A stretch of DNA of 64,000 nucleotides from JAHBXL01 sp964409775 (lineage in GTDB: Bacteria; Planctomycetota; Phycisphaerae; Phycisphaerales; UBA1924), in the NCBI GenBank assembly GCA_964409775.1, contig CAYPEI010000012.1, positions 1-64,000 on the forward strand, written 5' to 3'. Of this stretch, positions 42,701-50,601 are shown piece by piece (position 1 is the stretch's first letter; each line of letters starts with the position of its first letter). The position numbers and the translations under genes were made by a program. Under the pieces are notes generated by a model. That model made no database searches. It saw only the letters and a program-made list of their open reading frames with translations, and was not told the origin of the DNA.

Positions 42701-44284
42701 GCGGTGACGGCCTATGAACAGGTGCTCGCGGGGGGCGCTCCCGACGAGGGCATGGCGGTCATGAAGCGCGTCATCGAGTGCTATCTGCGTCGCAGCAAGT
42801 TCCAGCAGGCGGAGGAACTGATCAACTCGCTCGGGCCGCGGGCCAAAACCGATGCGGTCCTGCTGATCCTGAGCGCCCAGTCGATGGCGGGGCAGAACAA
42901 CATGGAGGGCGCGAGGCGTGCGCTCGACCAGGCCGTCGCGGCCGAGCCGGAGAACTACCTGGTCTACTTCAAGCGGGCAGAGTTCACGTCGATGGACCCG
43001 ACGCTGTCCCGGGACACGGAGGCGGACCTGGAGCAGTCGCTCAAACTCCGGCCCGACCTGACGTCGGCGCGGCGGATGCTGGCGAGCATGTACTTCGCCT
43101 CGGCCCGGACCGATCAGGGCATCGACCAGATCCGCAAGGCCCTGACGGCCACGCCGGGCGACGTCGCGCTCCGGATGGACTTCGTCGAGTTGCTGCTGGC
43201 GCTGACGCGGACCTCAGAGGCGCTGGACCTGCTGGAGGATGCGATCAAGCAGTTTCCGGAGGACCTGCAGTGGAAACTGCGGGCCGCCTCGGTGTTCACC
43301 AAGACGAATCGCTTCGAGCGCGCCTCGCAACTCGTCGGGGAGATCTTCGCCAAGGTGCCGACGCCGGAGGTGGCGGAACTGTACGTAGTCTCGCTCACCA
43401 GCGGGCCGAACCCGAACCCGTCGCGAGCGATGGAGGTCCTCAAGAGCCCGGCGCTCAACACGGACCAGAGTTCGCGCCTGCTGATGCTGCGGGCGCGGGT
43501 GTGGGCCCGCGCGAAGAAGGCGACCGAGGCGCTGGGCGACGCCACGCTCGCCTGGAACAAGACCGATCAGACCAAGCCCGAAGACATCGAGTTGTACTTC
43601 AGGACATTCACGACCGTGTTCGAGAGCCCGAAAGACCAGGCCGAGGCGCTCACGCAGATGGAGCGTCGAAACCCGTTCACGGGCTGGGCGCTGTATCGGG
43701 CGTCGATCATCCGGGCCAAGATCCCCGGGCTTGAGAGCCAGGCCACGTCTGCGTTCCGGCAGTTGGCCGAGACGCCCGGACCGGACCAGACGCTGATCGC
43801 GGCGGCGTGGTCGGCGCTGGGGTCGGCGGCATACCGGAACAAAGACTTTGACAACGCGTTGAAGGCATTCCAGCGCGCGCTGGTGGCGACGCCCGACGAT
43901 GCGGAACTGAACAACAACGTGGCGTACACGCTGGGGATTGAACTCAAGCGTCCGGCCGAGGCCTTGCCGTTCGCGGAGAGCGCGGCCCGCGCCGCGCCGA
44001 GTTCGCCCATGATCCTGGACACGCTCGGGGCGCTGTATCACGCGCTGGGCAAGGAAAACCAGGCCCGCCCGGTTCTGGAGCGGGCGGTGAACCTCAGCGT
44101 CACGCCCACGGAACGGGTGCCGGCGCTGCTGCACCTGGCGGCCACGATCAAGGCCCTGGGAGATCGAACCCAGGCCCGGAAGTACGCGCAGATGGCGTCG
44201 CAGTTCTTGGACGCAAATCCCTACCTCAAGGACCATTACGAAGCCGAACTCAAGGATCTGCTCCAATCACTCGATGGGCAATGA
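39716..44284 (+). CDS. Giant TPR protein of the exosortase/exopolysaccharide cluster
   Basis: 1,522 residues: an N-terminal membrane anchor (IKFIAIAGAVLTIVGAAGVWYAY, about 8-30) followed almost entirely by tetratricopeptide repeats, recognisable by the W-x-x-LG-x-x-x-x-x-Y/A-x-A spacing, e.g. RTNYERVLDLDPRSVRAMTRLSE, RRARLLLESAVKFAPN-like units, and NPALWRMLGIVQLDLGQARAA. The closing repeats (DDAELNNNVAYTLGIELKRP ... ILDTLGALYHALGKENQAR) are the clearest. The position matches the PrsT-type TPR protein of PEP-CTERM/exosortase systems, but this one is roughly 1.6 times longer than those I know. It would scaffold the export machinery in the periplasm. GGAAGGA precedes the ATG. Confidence 0.8.
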   Translation: MAANVNIKFIAIAGAVLTIVGAAGVWYAYDRLTRTGEESVQLGDEAAAKNDWETAMLMYSRAVSKDQSKVEWIDKWINAVHNTRPKTSQLYTERYFGQYVLALRARADADRTDAAALRRYLDEVHKRITINGGDLGAWEAQLSHVDDMLKRFHGDEKDGKALRRFRGIAQVRLLQQKTDLNADAARAAVEDLTAALEADPSDEESVISLSSLDLMAAADHRRRSENEQVQAREGAARKRLEDYVKAYPPATSSRLAIFQIDMEAFARVADPGTTRAEAFRSRRDQVQQIVDAALAERKDRLEPGTTLAVAELAEITLDSGSNIADMLFTQALQGRPNDPQLMLAWGRMEMLRGSTEKAVERLQALIDLPDPPVSLEGVILLSFRARAVSMQADTIFAAWERATTTEERESLEARAKTYRKAMGDYVAADNPMLLSVDARLKYMEGDLNAARKLLSDYNEQTGARDVLALQLLAEVLIRQENLGAARTNYERVLDLDPRSVRAMTRLSEMAMAERDFGKARRLLESAVKFAPNDQRLKETLRTVTEMSMGAESKDPVLKVINEVRKMTVGVAPDLAGATAKVRDGLRANPGEPRLSRLLAELLLAQNDRAGAVEAVRAGLAANPDHPTLKQLDQALNDPDPVNSQLRAIDQANIPDLNKNLDRYRVLRAAGRTDEANAQLDAAARMDPVDPAVVELLFMRAAEKNDTTEMDRLCVLAEAKNLDQSKGMVFRARRDLVALSKVPKAEARRGGMETVAAGLRTALTQDRLNPALWRMLGIVQLDLGQARAAAESFTRAVQIRPGDLVSNTSLIKALLTLKDYDEALKVARRAEAQCGRDPEFAKLLLMLESEGPGGDREKALAARRRIAASQPDDLENKLSLVSLLLGANLIEEAEPLAAEITSKDARLGAAARAAILARRGDKTGAVAAYRVYLDTVTDPAKVGAEYVAAANFLSQVAGREQAIALLETARSKQDPVNREIDRTIGDLYFDAGELDKAVTAYEQVLAGGAPDEGMAVMKRVIECYLRRSKFQQAEELINSLGPRAKTDAVLLILSAQSMAGQNNMEGARRALDQAVAAEPENYLVYFKRAEFTSMDPTLSRDTEADLEQSLKLRPDLTSARRMLASMYFASARTDQGIDQIRKALTATPGDVALRMDFVELLLALTRTSEALDLLEDAIKQFPEDLQWKLRAASVFTKTNRFERASQLVGEIFAKVPTPEVAELYVVSLTSGPNPNPSRAMEVLKSPALNTDQSSRLLMLRARVWARAKKATEALGDATLAWNKTDQTKPEDIELYFRTFTTVFESPKDQAEALTQMERRNPFTGWALYRASIIRAKIPGLESQATSAFRQLAETPGPDQTLIAAAWSALGSAAYRNKDFDNALKAFQRALVATPDDAELNNNVAYTLGIELKRPAEALPFAESAARAAPSSPMILDTLGALYHALGKENQARPVLERAVNLSVTPTERVPALLHLAATIKALGDRTQARKYAQMASQFLDANPYLKDHYEAELKDLLQSLDGQ

Positions 44285-44393
44285 GCGCCCGCCGGGAGAG
44301 ACCGCGCCAACATCGCCGGGAGGCTTCCAACGTCCGAGAACCGGATGGACTCCCCCCGCCGAGGACCGATAGGTTCGTTCACGGAACAATGTC

Positions 44394-46595
44394 ATGACCA
44401 CCGCACCCATCCAGACCCGAACCGTTCCCACGCCTTCGCGTGCGGCTCCGCCGCCAGCCGCCGGACCGATGGGGCTGGTCTCCATTGATCCGGTGCGGCT
44501 GCTCCGCCGGCACTACCCGCTGATTATCGGCTCGGCGATCGTCGGGGCCGTGCTCGGGCTTGCATCGCACATCGTGCTGCTGCGGGTGTACCCCAGTTAT
44601 GACGCGGCGGCGGTGTTCCGGTGCGATCCGCCGGTGGTGAACCCGCTGGAGACGGCGCAGGGAGTCGAGTCGCAGGACGCCAACGCCCGGTTCATGGGTA
44701 CGCAGGTGGCGATGATGACCGCCGACGAGATCCTCAACGCGGCGCTGAAGGACCCGGAACTGGAGCGGAGCGACTGGGCGCGGCAGTTCTACGTGAACGG
44801 ACGCGTGAACACGCCCCGGGCGATGCAGCAGTTGACCAAGGACCTCTCGGCCCGCGTCCGGTCGTCGACGAACCTGATCACCCTGAGCATGACGTGGCGC
44901 AAGGCTCCGGACACGGCCGCGGTCGTGAACGCCGTGGCCCGAGCCTACATGCAGGACCTGGAGCGCATGAACCGCTCGGAGAGTTCGGGCCGGCGCGAGT
45001 CGCTGAGCAACCGCATGAAGGCGATCGGCCAGGAGAAAGACCGCGTGATCAACGCGCGCGACCGCCTGCTGCAGGAGAGCAAGATCGCGGACCTGGAGAC
45101 GGCGGGCGCCAGCGAGAACATGGAACTGGCCAACATCGCCGAGAGCCTGGTCAAGATCGACTCGGGCATGGCGGCGATCCAGTCTCTGCAGCAAAAGTAC
45201 AAGGACCTGCTGGCCGTCACGACAACACCGGTGTATCCCGATGAACTCGTCTCGGCGACGCGTGAGGACCCGATCATCCGGCAGTCGGAGTCGGAGATTT
45301 CCTCGATGAAGGTCGATGAGCGCTCGCTGCTGGCCCGCGGGTTCGGCCCCGGGCACAACAGCGTGCAGTCGTTGCGCCGCCGGATCGAGGCCGCGGAACG
45401 CGAACTCGAATCGCGGCGGGACGAGGTTCTGCGGAAGATGTTCGATGCCCGGCTCGATCAGTTCCGGACGGAACTGGCGGGCATGGAGATGCAGAAGCAG
45501 GAACTCGAGGCCAAGCGCACGACCGCCAACACCCGCAAGGAGGACATCGTCCGCACGCTGGTGAAGATCAAGCAGTACAACCACGAACTCGATGCGCTCT
45601 CGAAGGAAGAGGGCGAACTCTCGGTCGCGATCAAGAACCTGGAACAGATCACCAACACGCGTGTGTATGACCGCGTGCGCGTGCTGCGGTGGGCGCAGAC
45701 CCCCGACCGCGTCTCCTTCCCCAAGTGGCAGATCCTCGTCCCGCTGGGCGTTGTGCTGATCACCGGCCTGGTGGGCGGCCTGCTGGTGCTGCGCGAACTG
45801 CTGGACCAGCGCGTCCGCGGCCCGGCGGACCTGGCCGTGATCCCCCGGCTGAGCATCCTGGGAATGGTTCCCGACGTCAGCGAAGACCCGTCCCGGCCGA
45901 AGGCGGTCGAGACCGCGTTCCGCGACACGCCGGGCGGCGTCGTCACGGAGAGTTTCCGGCTCATCCGCAACCCGCTCATCAAGCGGATGGACCAGGAGGG
46001 CCGGCGCTCGCTCGTGGTCATGGGCGGCATGCCCGGCTCGGGCGCGACGACGGTGGTGTGCAACCTGGGCATCGCGTGCGCCGGATCGGGCGAGCGCGTG
46101 CTGATCATGGACGCGAACCTTCGCCGGCCGGGCGTGCACAAGGCGTTGAAACTCGCCGAGACTCCGGGCCTTGGGGACATCCTCGCGGGCCAGGCCACGC
46201 TCGACGCGGCCGTGCAGGCGTCCGGGGTCGAGAACCTGTCGGTTCTTGCCGCGGGCTCGCTGGCCAATCGCGCCGTGCCCGAGCGGCTGTCCTCGGAGGC
46301 GATGGCGCGGCTGATCAGTGAGGCCACGACGAAGTTTGACCGGGTGATCATCGACGTGCCGCCGGCGATCGTGTCGGGCGACGGCATGGCGATCGCCAAC
46401 CGCGCGGACGCGGTGGCGCTGGTCGTCCGGGCGATGAACGAGAAGCGCGGGCTGGTCAATCGCCTGCGAAGCCAACTGTCGGAGACCCGCGCCGACATGC
46501 TGGGCGTGATCGTGAACGCCGTGCGGTCCTCCGCCGGCGGCTACTTCAAGCGCAACATCCAGGCCACGCACGCCTACCAGTCGCAAGCCAAGTGA
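44394..46595 (+). CDS. Wzc-like polysaccharide co-polymerase with degenerate P-loop
   Basis: 733 residues. An N-terminal Wzz chain-length domain (first membrane helix ~41-62, second ~443-468) encloses a long coiled coil (~195-430, e.g. ELESRRDEVLRKMFDARLDQ). The C-terminal cytoplasmic part is a BY-kinase/ParA-type ATPase: VLIMDANLRRPGVH (Walker A'), and RVIIDVPP (Walker B). The Walker A, however, reads GGMPGSGATT (544-553), without the Lys of GxGK(S/T), and the Tyr-rich tail of Wzc is reduced to two tyrosines. It may control chain length without kinase activity. The stop overlaps the GTG of the epimerase gene. Confidence 0.82.
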   Translation: MTTAPIQTRTVPTPSRAAPPPAAGPMGLVSIDPVRLLRRHYPLIIGSAIVGAVLGLASHIVLLRVYPSYDAAAVFRCDPPVVNPLETAQGVESQDANARFMGTQVAMMTADEILNAALKDPELERSDWARQFYVNGRVNTPRAMQQLTKDLSARVRSSTNLITLSMTWRKAPDTAAVVNAVARAYMQDLERMNRSESSGRRESLSNRMKAIGQEKDRVINARDRLLQESKIADLETAGASENMELANIAESLVKIDSGMAAIQSLQQKYKDLLAVTTTPVYPDELVSATREDPIIRQSESEISSMKVDERSLLARGFGPGHNSVQSLRRRIEAAERELESRRDEVLRKMFDARLDQFRTELAGMEMQKQELEAKRTTANTRKEDIVRTLVKIKQYNHELDALSKEEGELSVAIKNLEQITNTRVYDRVRVLRWAQTPDRVSFPKWQILVPLGVVLITGLVGGLLVLRELLDQRVRGPADLAVIPRLSILGMVPDVSEDPSRPKAVETAFRDTPGGVVTESFRLIRNPLIKRMDQEGRRSLVVMGGMPGSGATTVVCNLGIACAGSGERVLIMDANLRRPGVHKALKLAETPGLGDILAGQATLDAAVQASGVENLSVLAAGSLANRAVPERLSSEAMARLISEATTKFDRVIIDVPPAIVSGDGMAIANRADAVALVVRAMNEKRGLVNRLRSQLSETRADMLGVIVNAVRSSAGGYFKRNIQATHAYQSQAK

Positions 46596-47677
46596 GACCC
46601 GACCCCGACATCGCCGCCAAACACAGCACCGATGCCCGCGCCGCAGACGCGGACCCGCGGGGGCTGCGCGTGCTCGTCACCGGCGGCGCGGGGTTCATCG
46701 GCTCTCACCTGTGCGATCTGCTTCTGGCCGAGGGTTCGACGGTCACGGTGATCGACAACCTTTCGACGGGTCGTCGGGAGAACCTGCCGGCCGCGCACCC
46801 GCGGCTGCGGTTCATCGAGGCGGATCTGTCGCACGCACTGGCGGCCTTCGGCCCCGGGGAGCGATTCGACGAGATCTACCACCTTGCCGCGGCGGTCGGG
46901 GTTCGGCTGGTCGTTGACGACCCGATCCGCTGCATCGAGACCAACGTTCACGGCACGGCGGACCTGCTCCGGTTCGCGATGAACCACGGGCCGGACGGCG
47001 GCCCTGCCCCGACACTGGTTGCATCGAGTTCAGAGGTCTATGGGAAGTCGGAGCGCTCGCCGTTCTCGGAGGACGACGACGTGGTGTACGGGCCGACGGT
47101 GCGCTCGCGATGGTCGTACGCGTGCTCCAAGGCCATCGACGAGTATCTCGCGCTGGCGTACCACGAGAAGCGCGGCATGCCGGCCGTGGTGGCGAGGTTT
47201 TTCAATACCGTGGGTCCGCGACAGGTCGGATCGTACGGCATGGTCCTTCCGAACCTGATCGGCGCGGCGCTCGCCGGCGCGGATCTTCCGATCCATGGGG
47301 ACGGGCAGCAGACCCGCTGCTTCTGCGATGTCCGTGACGTCACGGGCGCGCTGCCGCGGCTGATCCGCACGGCCGCGTGCCACGGGCGCGTCTTCAATGT
47401 CGGATCGGACCGCTCGGTCTCGATCACCCAACTCGCCGACATGGTCATCGCGGCGACGGGTTCACGGTCCCGCAAGTCGTTCATTCCCTACGATCGGGCG
47501 TATGCCGCGGGGTTTGAAGATCTGCGCAGGCGGGAGCCGGATCTCCGCCGGATCCGCGCGGCGATCGGCTTTCGCCCGTCTCACACGCTCGAGTCGACGA
47601 TCGTGGATATCGCCGCGTCCATGTCCAAGGGCGTCGTCGTCCGTCCACCCACGAGAACGGAGGCCGGCGCGGCCTAG
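46592..47677 (+). CDS. NAD-dependent sugar-nucleotide epimerase/dehydratase
   Basis: A 361-residue extended short-chain dehydrogenase. The Rossmann motif TGGAGFIGSHLCDLL (~30-44) with IDNLSTGRREN, the VASSSEVYG active-site Ser strand, YACSKAIDEY (YxxxK), and RFFNTVGPRQVGSYGMV are all present. These features fit UDP-glucuronate decarboxylase or UDP-glucose 4-epimerase; the GPRQ...YGMVLPN segment resembles the former slightly more. ugd at 56.7 kb makes UDP-glucuronate, the substrate of such a decarboxylase. GTG 46592 overlaps the preceding stop (GTGA). Confidence 0.85.
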   Translation: MRPDPDIAAKHSTDARAADADPRGLRVLVTGGAGFIGSHLCDLLLAEGSTVTVIDNLSTGRRENLPAAHPRLRFIEADLSHALAAFGPGERFDEIYHLAAAVGVRLVVDDPIRCIETNVHGTADLLRFAMNHGPDGGPAPTLVASSSEVYGKSERSPFSEDDDVVYGPTVRSRWSYACSKAIDEYLALAYHEKRGMPAVVARFFNTVGPRQVGSYGMVLPNLIGAALAGADLPIHGDGQQTRCFCDVRDVTGALPRLIRTAACHGRVFNVGSDRSVSITQLADMVIAATGSRSRKSFIPYDRAYAAGFEDLRRREPDLRRIRAAIGFRPSHTLESTIVDIAASMSKGVVVRPPTRTEAGAA

Positions 47678-47693
47678 AACCGTGCCGTAAACG

Positions 47694-49172
47694 ATGCTCG
47701 CGACCCTGCTCCATCCCCTGACCCAATCGACGCCCTCCGGGCCGCCGGATGTGAGTTCGCACATCCAGGCGCTCGGCGCCCGGCTCGAATCGCTCACGGC
47801 CGACTACAACTCGCTGCTTCATGCGGCGGGGCTCGACAAGGGCGGTCCCACACGCCTTGAGATCTTTCACGGATACGTGGGCGTGTTCGTGGTTGCATTC
47901 CTGACGACCCTGCTGGCGACGCCGCTGATGCGCCGGGTGGCGATCCGGTATGGCGTGATCGATCGGCCCGTGGTGGCCCGGAAGATCCACAAGGCTCCGA
48001 CGCCGTACCTTGGCGGGCTGGCGGTCTACCTGGGCATCCTGCTGGCCTCGCTCTTCGCGTATGCCGCTCCGCTGCATGGCCTGATCAACTTTCACGCCTC
48101 CAAACATGCCGCGCACGGCCTCCCCGGTGGCTTGTCCATCTGGATCCTGATCGGCATGACGGTGATCATGGCCTGCGGTCTGCTCGACGACATCAAGGGG
48201 ATCCACCCCCGAGCCAAGATCGCGGGGATGCTCTTCGCAGCCGCGGCGTTGGCGACGCAGGACATCGGCGTCCGCGTCGCCGCGGGCGTGATGATCCCCG
48301 CGGCCAAGGCCCTGGGCATCGCCACGCACACCGTCGCCGGGCTTGAAACGATCCTGCTGAACATTCCGCTGCCCGGCGGGGTGCTGTCGTTCGACATCGT
48401 GTATTGGGTGGGAACGGCGGTGATCGCGATCTTCGTGCTGGGCGCGTGCAACGCCTCGAACCTGATCGACGGCCTCGACGGGCTCGCCTCCGGGGTGACG
48501 GCGATCGCCAACGCGGGGCTGCTGGTCATCGCGTTGAGCATGGCCCGGTCCGATGACGGCGTGCTGGACGGGGCTCGCATCGTGCTGTGCCTTGGGGTGC
48601 TGGGGGCGTGCCTGGGCTTCCTTCCGTACAACTTCAACCCGGCCAACATCTTCCTCGGCGATGCCGGGTCGCTGCTGCTTGGCTTCTGCACGATCGTGAC
48701 CGTGCTGACGTTCGGCGACACGGGTCGCACCGATCTCGTGCTCGCGGGGCTGATCATCTACCTGATCCCGATCATCGACACGAGCCTGGCGATTGTCCGC
48801 CGGAAACTCGCCGGCAGGAGCATCTCCGACGCGGATGACCAGCACCTTCATCACATGCTGAAGCGGGCGCTGGGCGTCAAGGGCGCTGTGCTGGTGCTCT
48901 ACGGCATCGCGGGAGGGTTCGCCGTGCTCGGCATCACGCTCTCGGAAGGGCGAGCCCGAGTCACCTATGCCCTGACGCTCGTCGTGGTCGCGTTCATCGG
49001 CGTGACGGCGTTCAAAATCGCGCGGAGAAACCAGGAAGCGCAGGCCGAGGAAGAACGGGCCGCGAGGGCGGCACCCCGTCCGGTCGCGCCGCCGGGGCCT
49101 GCCGCCCCGGTCGCGACGGCGATCGGCAGCGTCCATAGCGGGTCCACCCCCGCGGGTCCGAAGGCCGCATAA
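47694..49172 (+). CDS. WecA/MraY-type undecaprenyl-phosphate phosphosugar transferase
   Basis: A 492-residue membrane protein with about eleven helices. It has the family's Mg2+ and substrate motifs: ACGLLDDIKGI, CNASNLIDGLDGLASG, NPANIFLGDAGS and DADDQHLHHML (the WecA His motif). It transfers a sugar-1-phosphate to undecaprenyl phosphate, the first committed step of the polysaccharide. A ~60-residue N-terminal extension and a ~70-residue Ala/Pro-rich C-terminal tail are extra. Short gap (16 bp) after the epimerase gene; no ribosome site is obvious. Confidence 0.88.
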   Translation: MLATLLHPLTQSTPSGPPDVSSHIQALGARLESLTADYNSLLHAAGLDKGGPTRLEIFHGYVGVFVVAFLTTLLATPLMRRVAIRYGVIDRPVVARKIHKAPTPYLGGLAVYLGILLASLFAYAAPLHGLINFHASKHAAHGLPGGLSIWILIGMTVIMACGLLDDIKGIHPRAKIAGMLFAAAALATQDIGVRVAAGVMIPAAKALGIATHTVAGLETILLNIPLPGGVLSFDIVYWVGTAVIAIFVLGACNASNLIDGLDGLASGVTAIANAGLLVIALSMARSDDGVLDGARIVLCLGVLGACLGFLPYNFNPANIFLGDAGSLLLGFCTIVTVLTFGDTGRTDLVLAGLIIYLIPIIDTSLAIVRRKLAGRSISDADDQHLHHMLKRALGVKGAVLVLYGIAGGFAVLGITLSEGRARVTYALTLVVVAFIGVTAFKIARRNQEAQAEEERAARAAPRPVAPPGPAAPVATAIGSVHSGSTPAGPKAA

Positions 49173-49216
49173 ACCTCGGGCGCGAGCCGGGAGTAGGGAG
49201 CGTACCGCCGACTCCG

Positions 49217-49222
49217 TATACT
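49217..49222 (+). promoter_or_regulatory. Leaderless-type -10 element TATACT of parA
   Basis: GTATACT ends 7 nt before ATG 49230 with no Shine-Dalgarno, so the parA-murJ block can have its own transcript within the longer cluster. Confidence 0.5.
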
Positions 49223-49229
49223 CCAGCCG

Positions 49230-50192
49230 ATGCCGAGCCCCGTTTCCAATCCGTTGTCCCCCGGCCTGCCGCGGCCGGTCCGCACCATCGCGCTGCTGAA
49301 CCAGAAGGGTGGTGTGGGGAAGACCACGACCACGGTCAATCTCGCCGCGGCGCTGGCGGCGGCGGGCCGGCCGACGCTGCTGATCGACCTGGACCCGCAG
49401 GCGCACGCCACGCTGCATCTCGGGATCGAGCCGGCGCGAGCCGATGGCCCGGGCGAACATGCCACGACCTATGACGTGCTGCTCGATCCGGCATCCGTCG
49501 CGCCGGCGTCGCTCAGGCAGGCAAGGCCGAATCTGTGGATTCTCCCCGCGGAGACCGACCTCGCGGCGGTCGAGACCGAACTGGCCGGGGCACCGGACCG
49601 TACCACGCGGCTGCGGCGCTTTCTGGAAGCCACTGACGGCCGTTTCGAGTTCGTGCTGATGGACTGTCCGCCCTCGCTCGGGCTGCTCACGCTCAATGCG
49701 CTGGGCGCTGCGCGCGAAGTGTTCATCCCGATGCAGGCGCACTTCCTCGCGCTGCAGGGCGTGAGCAAACTGCTGGAGACGGTGTCGCTGGTCAGCCGGT
49801 CGGTCAACCCGAGGCTGCACGTGACCGGCATCATTCTGTGCATGCACGAAACTAGCACGACGCATTCACGCGAGGTGGTCGCCGATCTTGCGGACTTCTT
49901 CGAGCAGGCCCGGAACTCCGGTCAGGATGTCCCCTATCGCACAGCGCGGATCCTCCAGCCGCCGATCCGCCGAAACATCAAGTTGGCCGAGTGCCCCAGT
50001 TTCGGCCAGACGATTTTCGACTATGCCCCCGGCTGTCCGGGCGCCGCGGATTACAAGGCGCTGGCTGATCGCGTGATGGCGGACTGGGACACCCTGCTCC
50101 AGCGGCGGGCCGACGGCGGGATCTCGGGCGCGACGCCGCCCGCGCCGCAGATCGTGGTGCGCGAGACCGCGCCGTCGGGCGCTCAGACATGA
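49230..50192 (+). CDS. ParA-family ATPase, orphan
   Basis: A 320-residue Walker-type ATPase: deviant P-loop QKGGVGKTTTTVNLA (25-39, both signature lysines), LLIDLDPQAHATLHLG (Walker A'/B region), FVLMDCPPSLGLLTLNAL and the switch-like PMQAHFLALQGVSKLLE. Closest in style to Soj/ParA, which segregate DNA or position cell-surface machines. No parB follows, and no parS-like palindrome was noticed. It overlaps the VanZ-like gene (ATGA). Its position amid cell-wall and polysaccharide genes suggests positioning of an envelope complex. Confidence 0.9.
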   Translation: MPSPVSNPLSPGLPRPVRTIALLNQKGGVGKTTTTVNLAAALAAAGRPTLLIDLDPQAHATLHLGIEPARADGPGEHATTYDVLLDPASVAPASLRQARPNLWILPAETDLAAVETELAGAPDRTTRLRRFLEATDGRFEFVLMDCPPSLGLLTLNALGAAREVFIPMQAHFLALQGVSKLLETVSLVSRSVNPRLHVTGIILCMHETSTTHSREVVADLADFFEQARNSGQDVPYRTARILQPPIRRNIKLAECPSFGQTIFDYAPGCPGAADYKALADRVMADWDTLLQRRADGGISGATPPAPQIVVRETAPSGAQT

Positions 50193-50590
50193 CGCGCCGC
50201 GCCCGCCGCGCCGCGTTCGTGGTGTATGCCGTTGCGCTGTTTGTGAGCACACACATCCCGGACCTGACGATCCGCGTTCCGAACGTGGACCGGCCCGATC
50301 TGCTGATCCACATGTCCGCGTTCGGCGGCTGGTTTGTGCTGCTGCTGGCGGCCGAACTGGTCGGCCCGTGGCGGTCGCTCCGCTCGATCTCGCTGTGCGC
50401 GGCGATCGCGGTGTGCACCGCCGCGGTCGACGAATACTCGCAGTCGATTCCCTGGGTCCATCGCACCGCCGCGTGGGATGACTTCGGGGCCAACGTCGCG
50501 GGCGTTGTGGTCGCCGCGATCGGCGCGTGCATCGCGGCGAGGGTTTTCAGGCGGCGCGAGGGCGGGCACAGCGTGCCGCCGCGTGCGTAG
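50189..50590 (+). CDS. VanZ-family membrane protein
   Basis: A 133-residue protein with four membrane helices in the VanZ pattern: FVVYAVALFVSTHIPDL, DLLIHMSAFGGWFVLLL (helix 2 with the typical K/H-x-x-H), AAVDEYSQSIPWVHRTAAWDD (the conserved DE-x-x-Q then R-x-x-D) and VVAAIGACIAARV. The function of stand-alone VanZ-like proteins is unknown; VanZ itself gives low-level teicoplanin resistance. The ATG overlaps the parA stop. Confidence 0.8.
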   Translation: MTRRARRAAFVVYAVALFVSTHIPDLTIRVPNVDRPDLLIHMSAFGGWFVLLLAAELVGPWRSLRSISLCAAIAVCTAAVDEYSQSIPWVHRTAAWDDFGANVAGVVVAAIGACIAARVFRRREGGHSVPPRA

Positions 50591-50601
50591 CCTTCACGCC
50601 G

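Noticed and set aside
49230..50192. Plasmid or phage partition locus
   Set aside because: No parB, replication or phage genes nearby; surrounding genes are chromosomal envelope functions.
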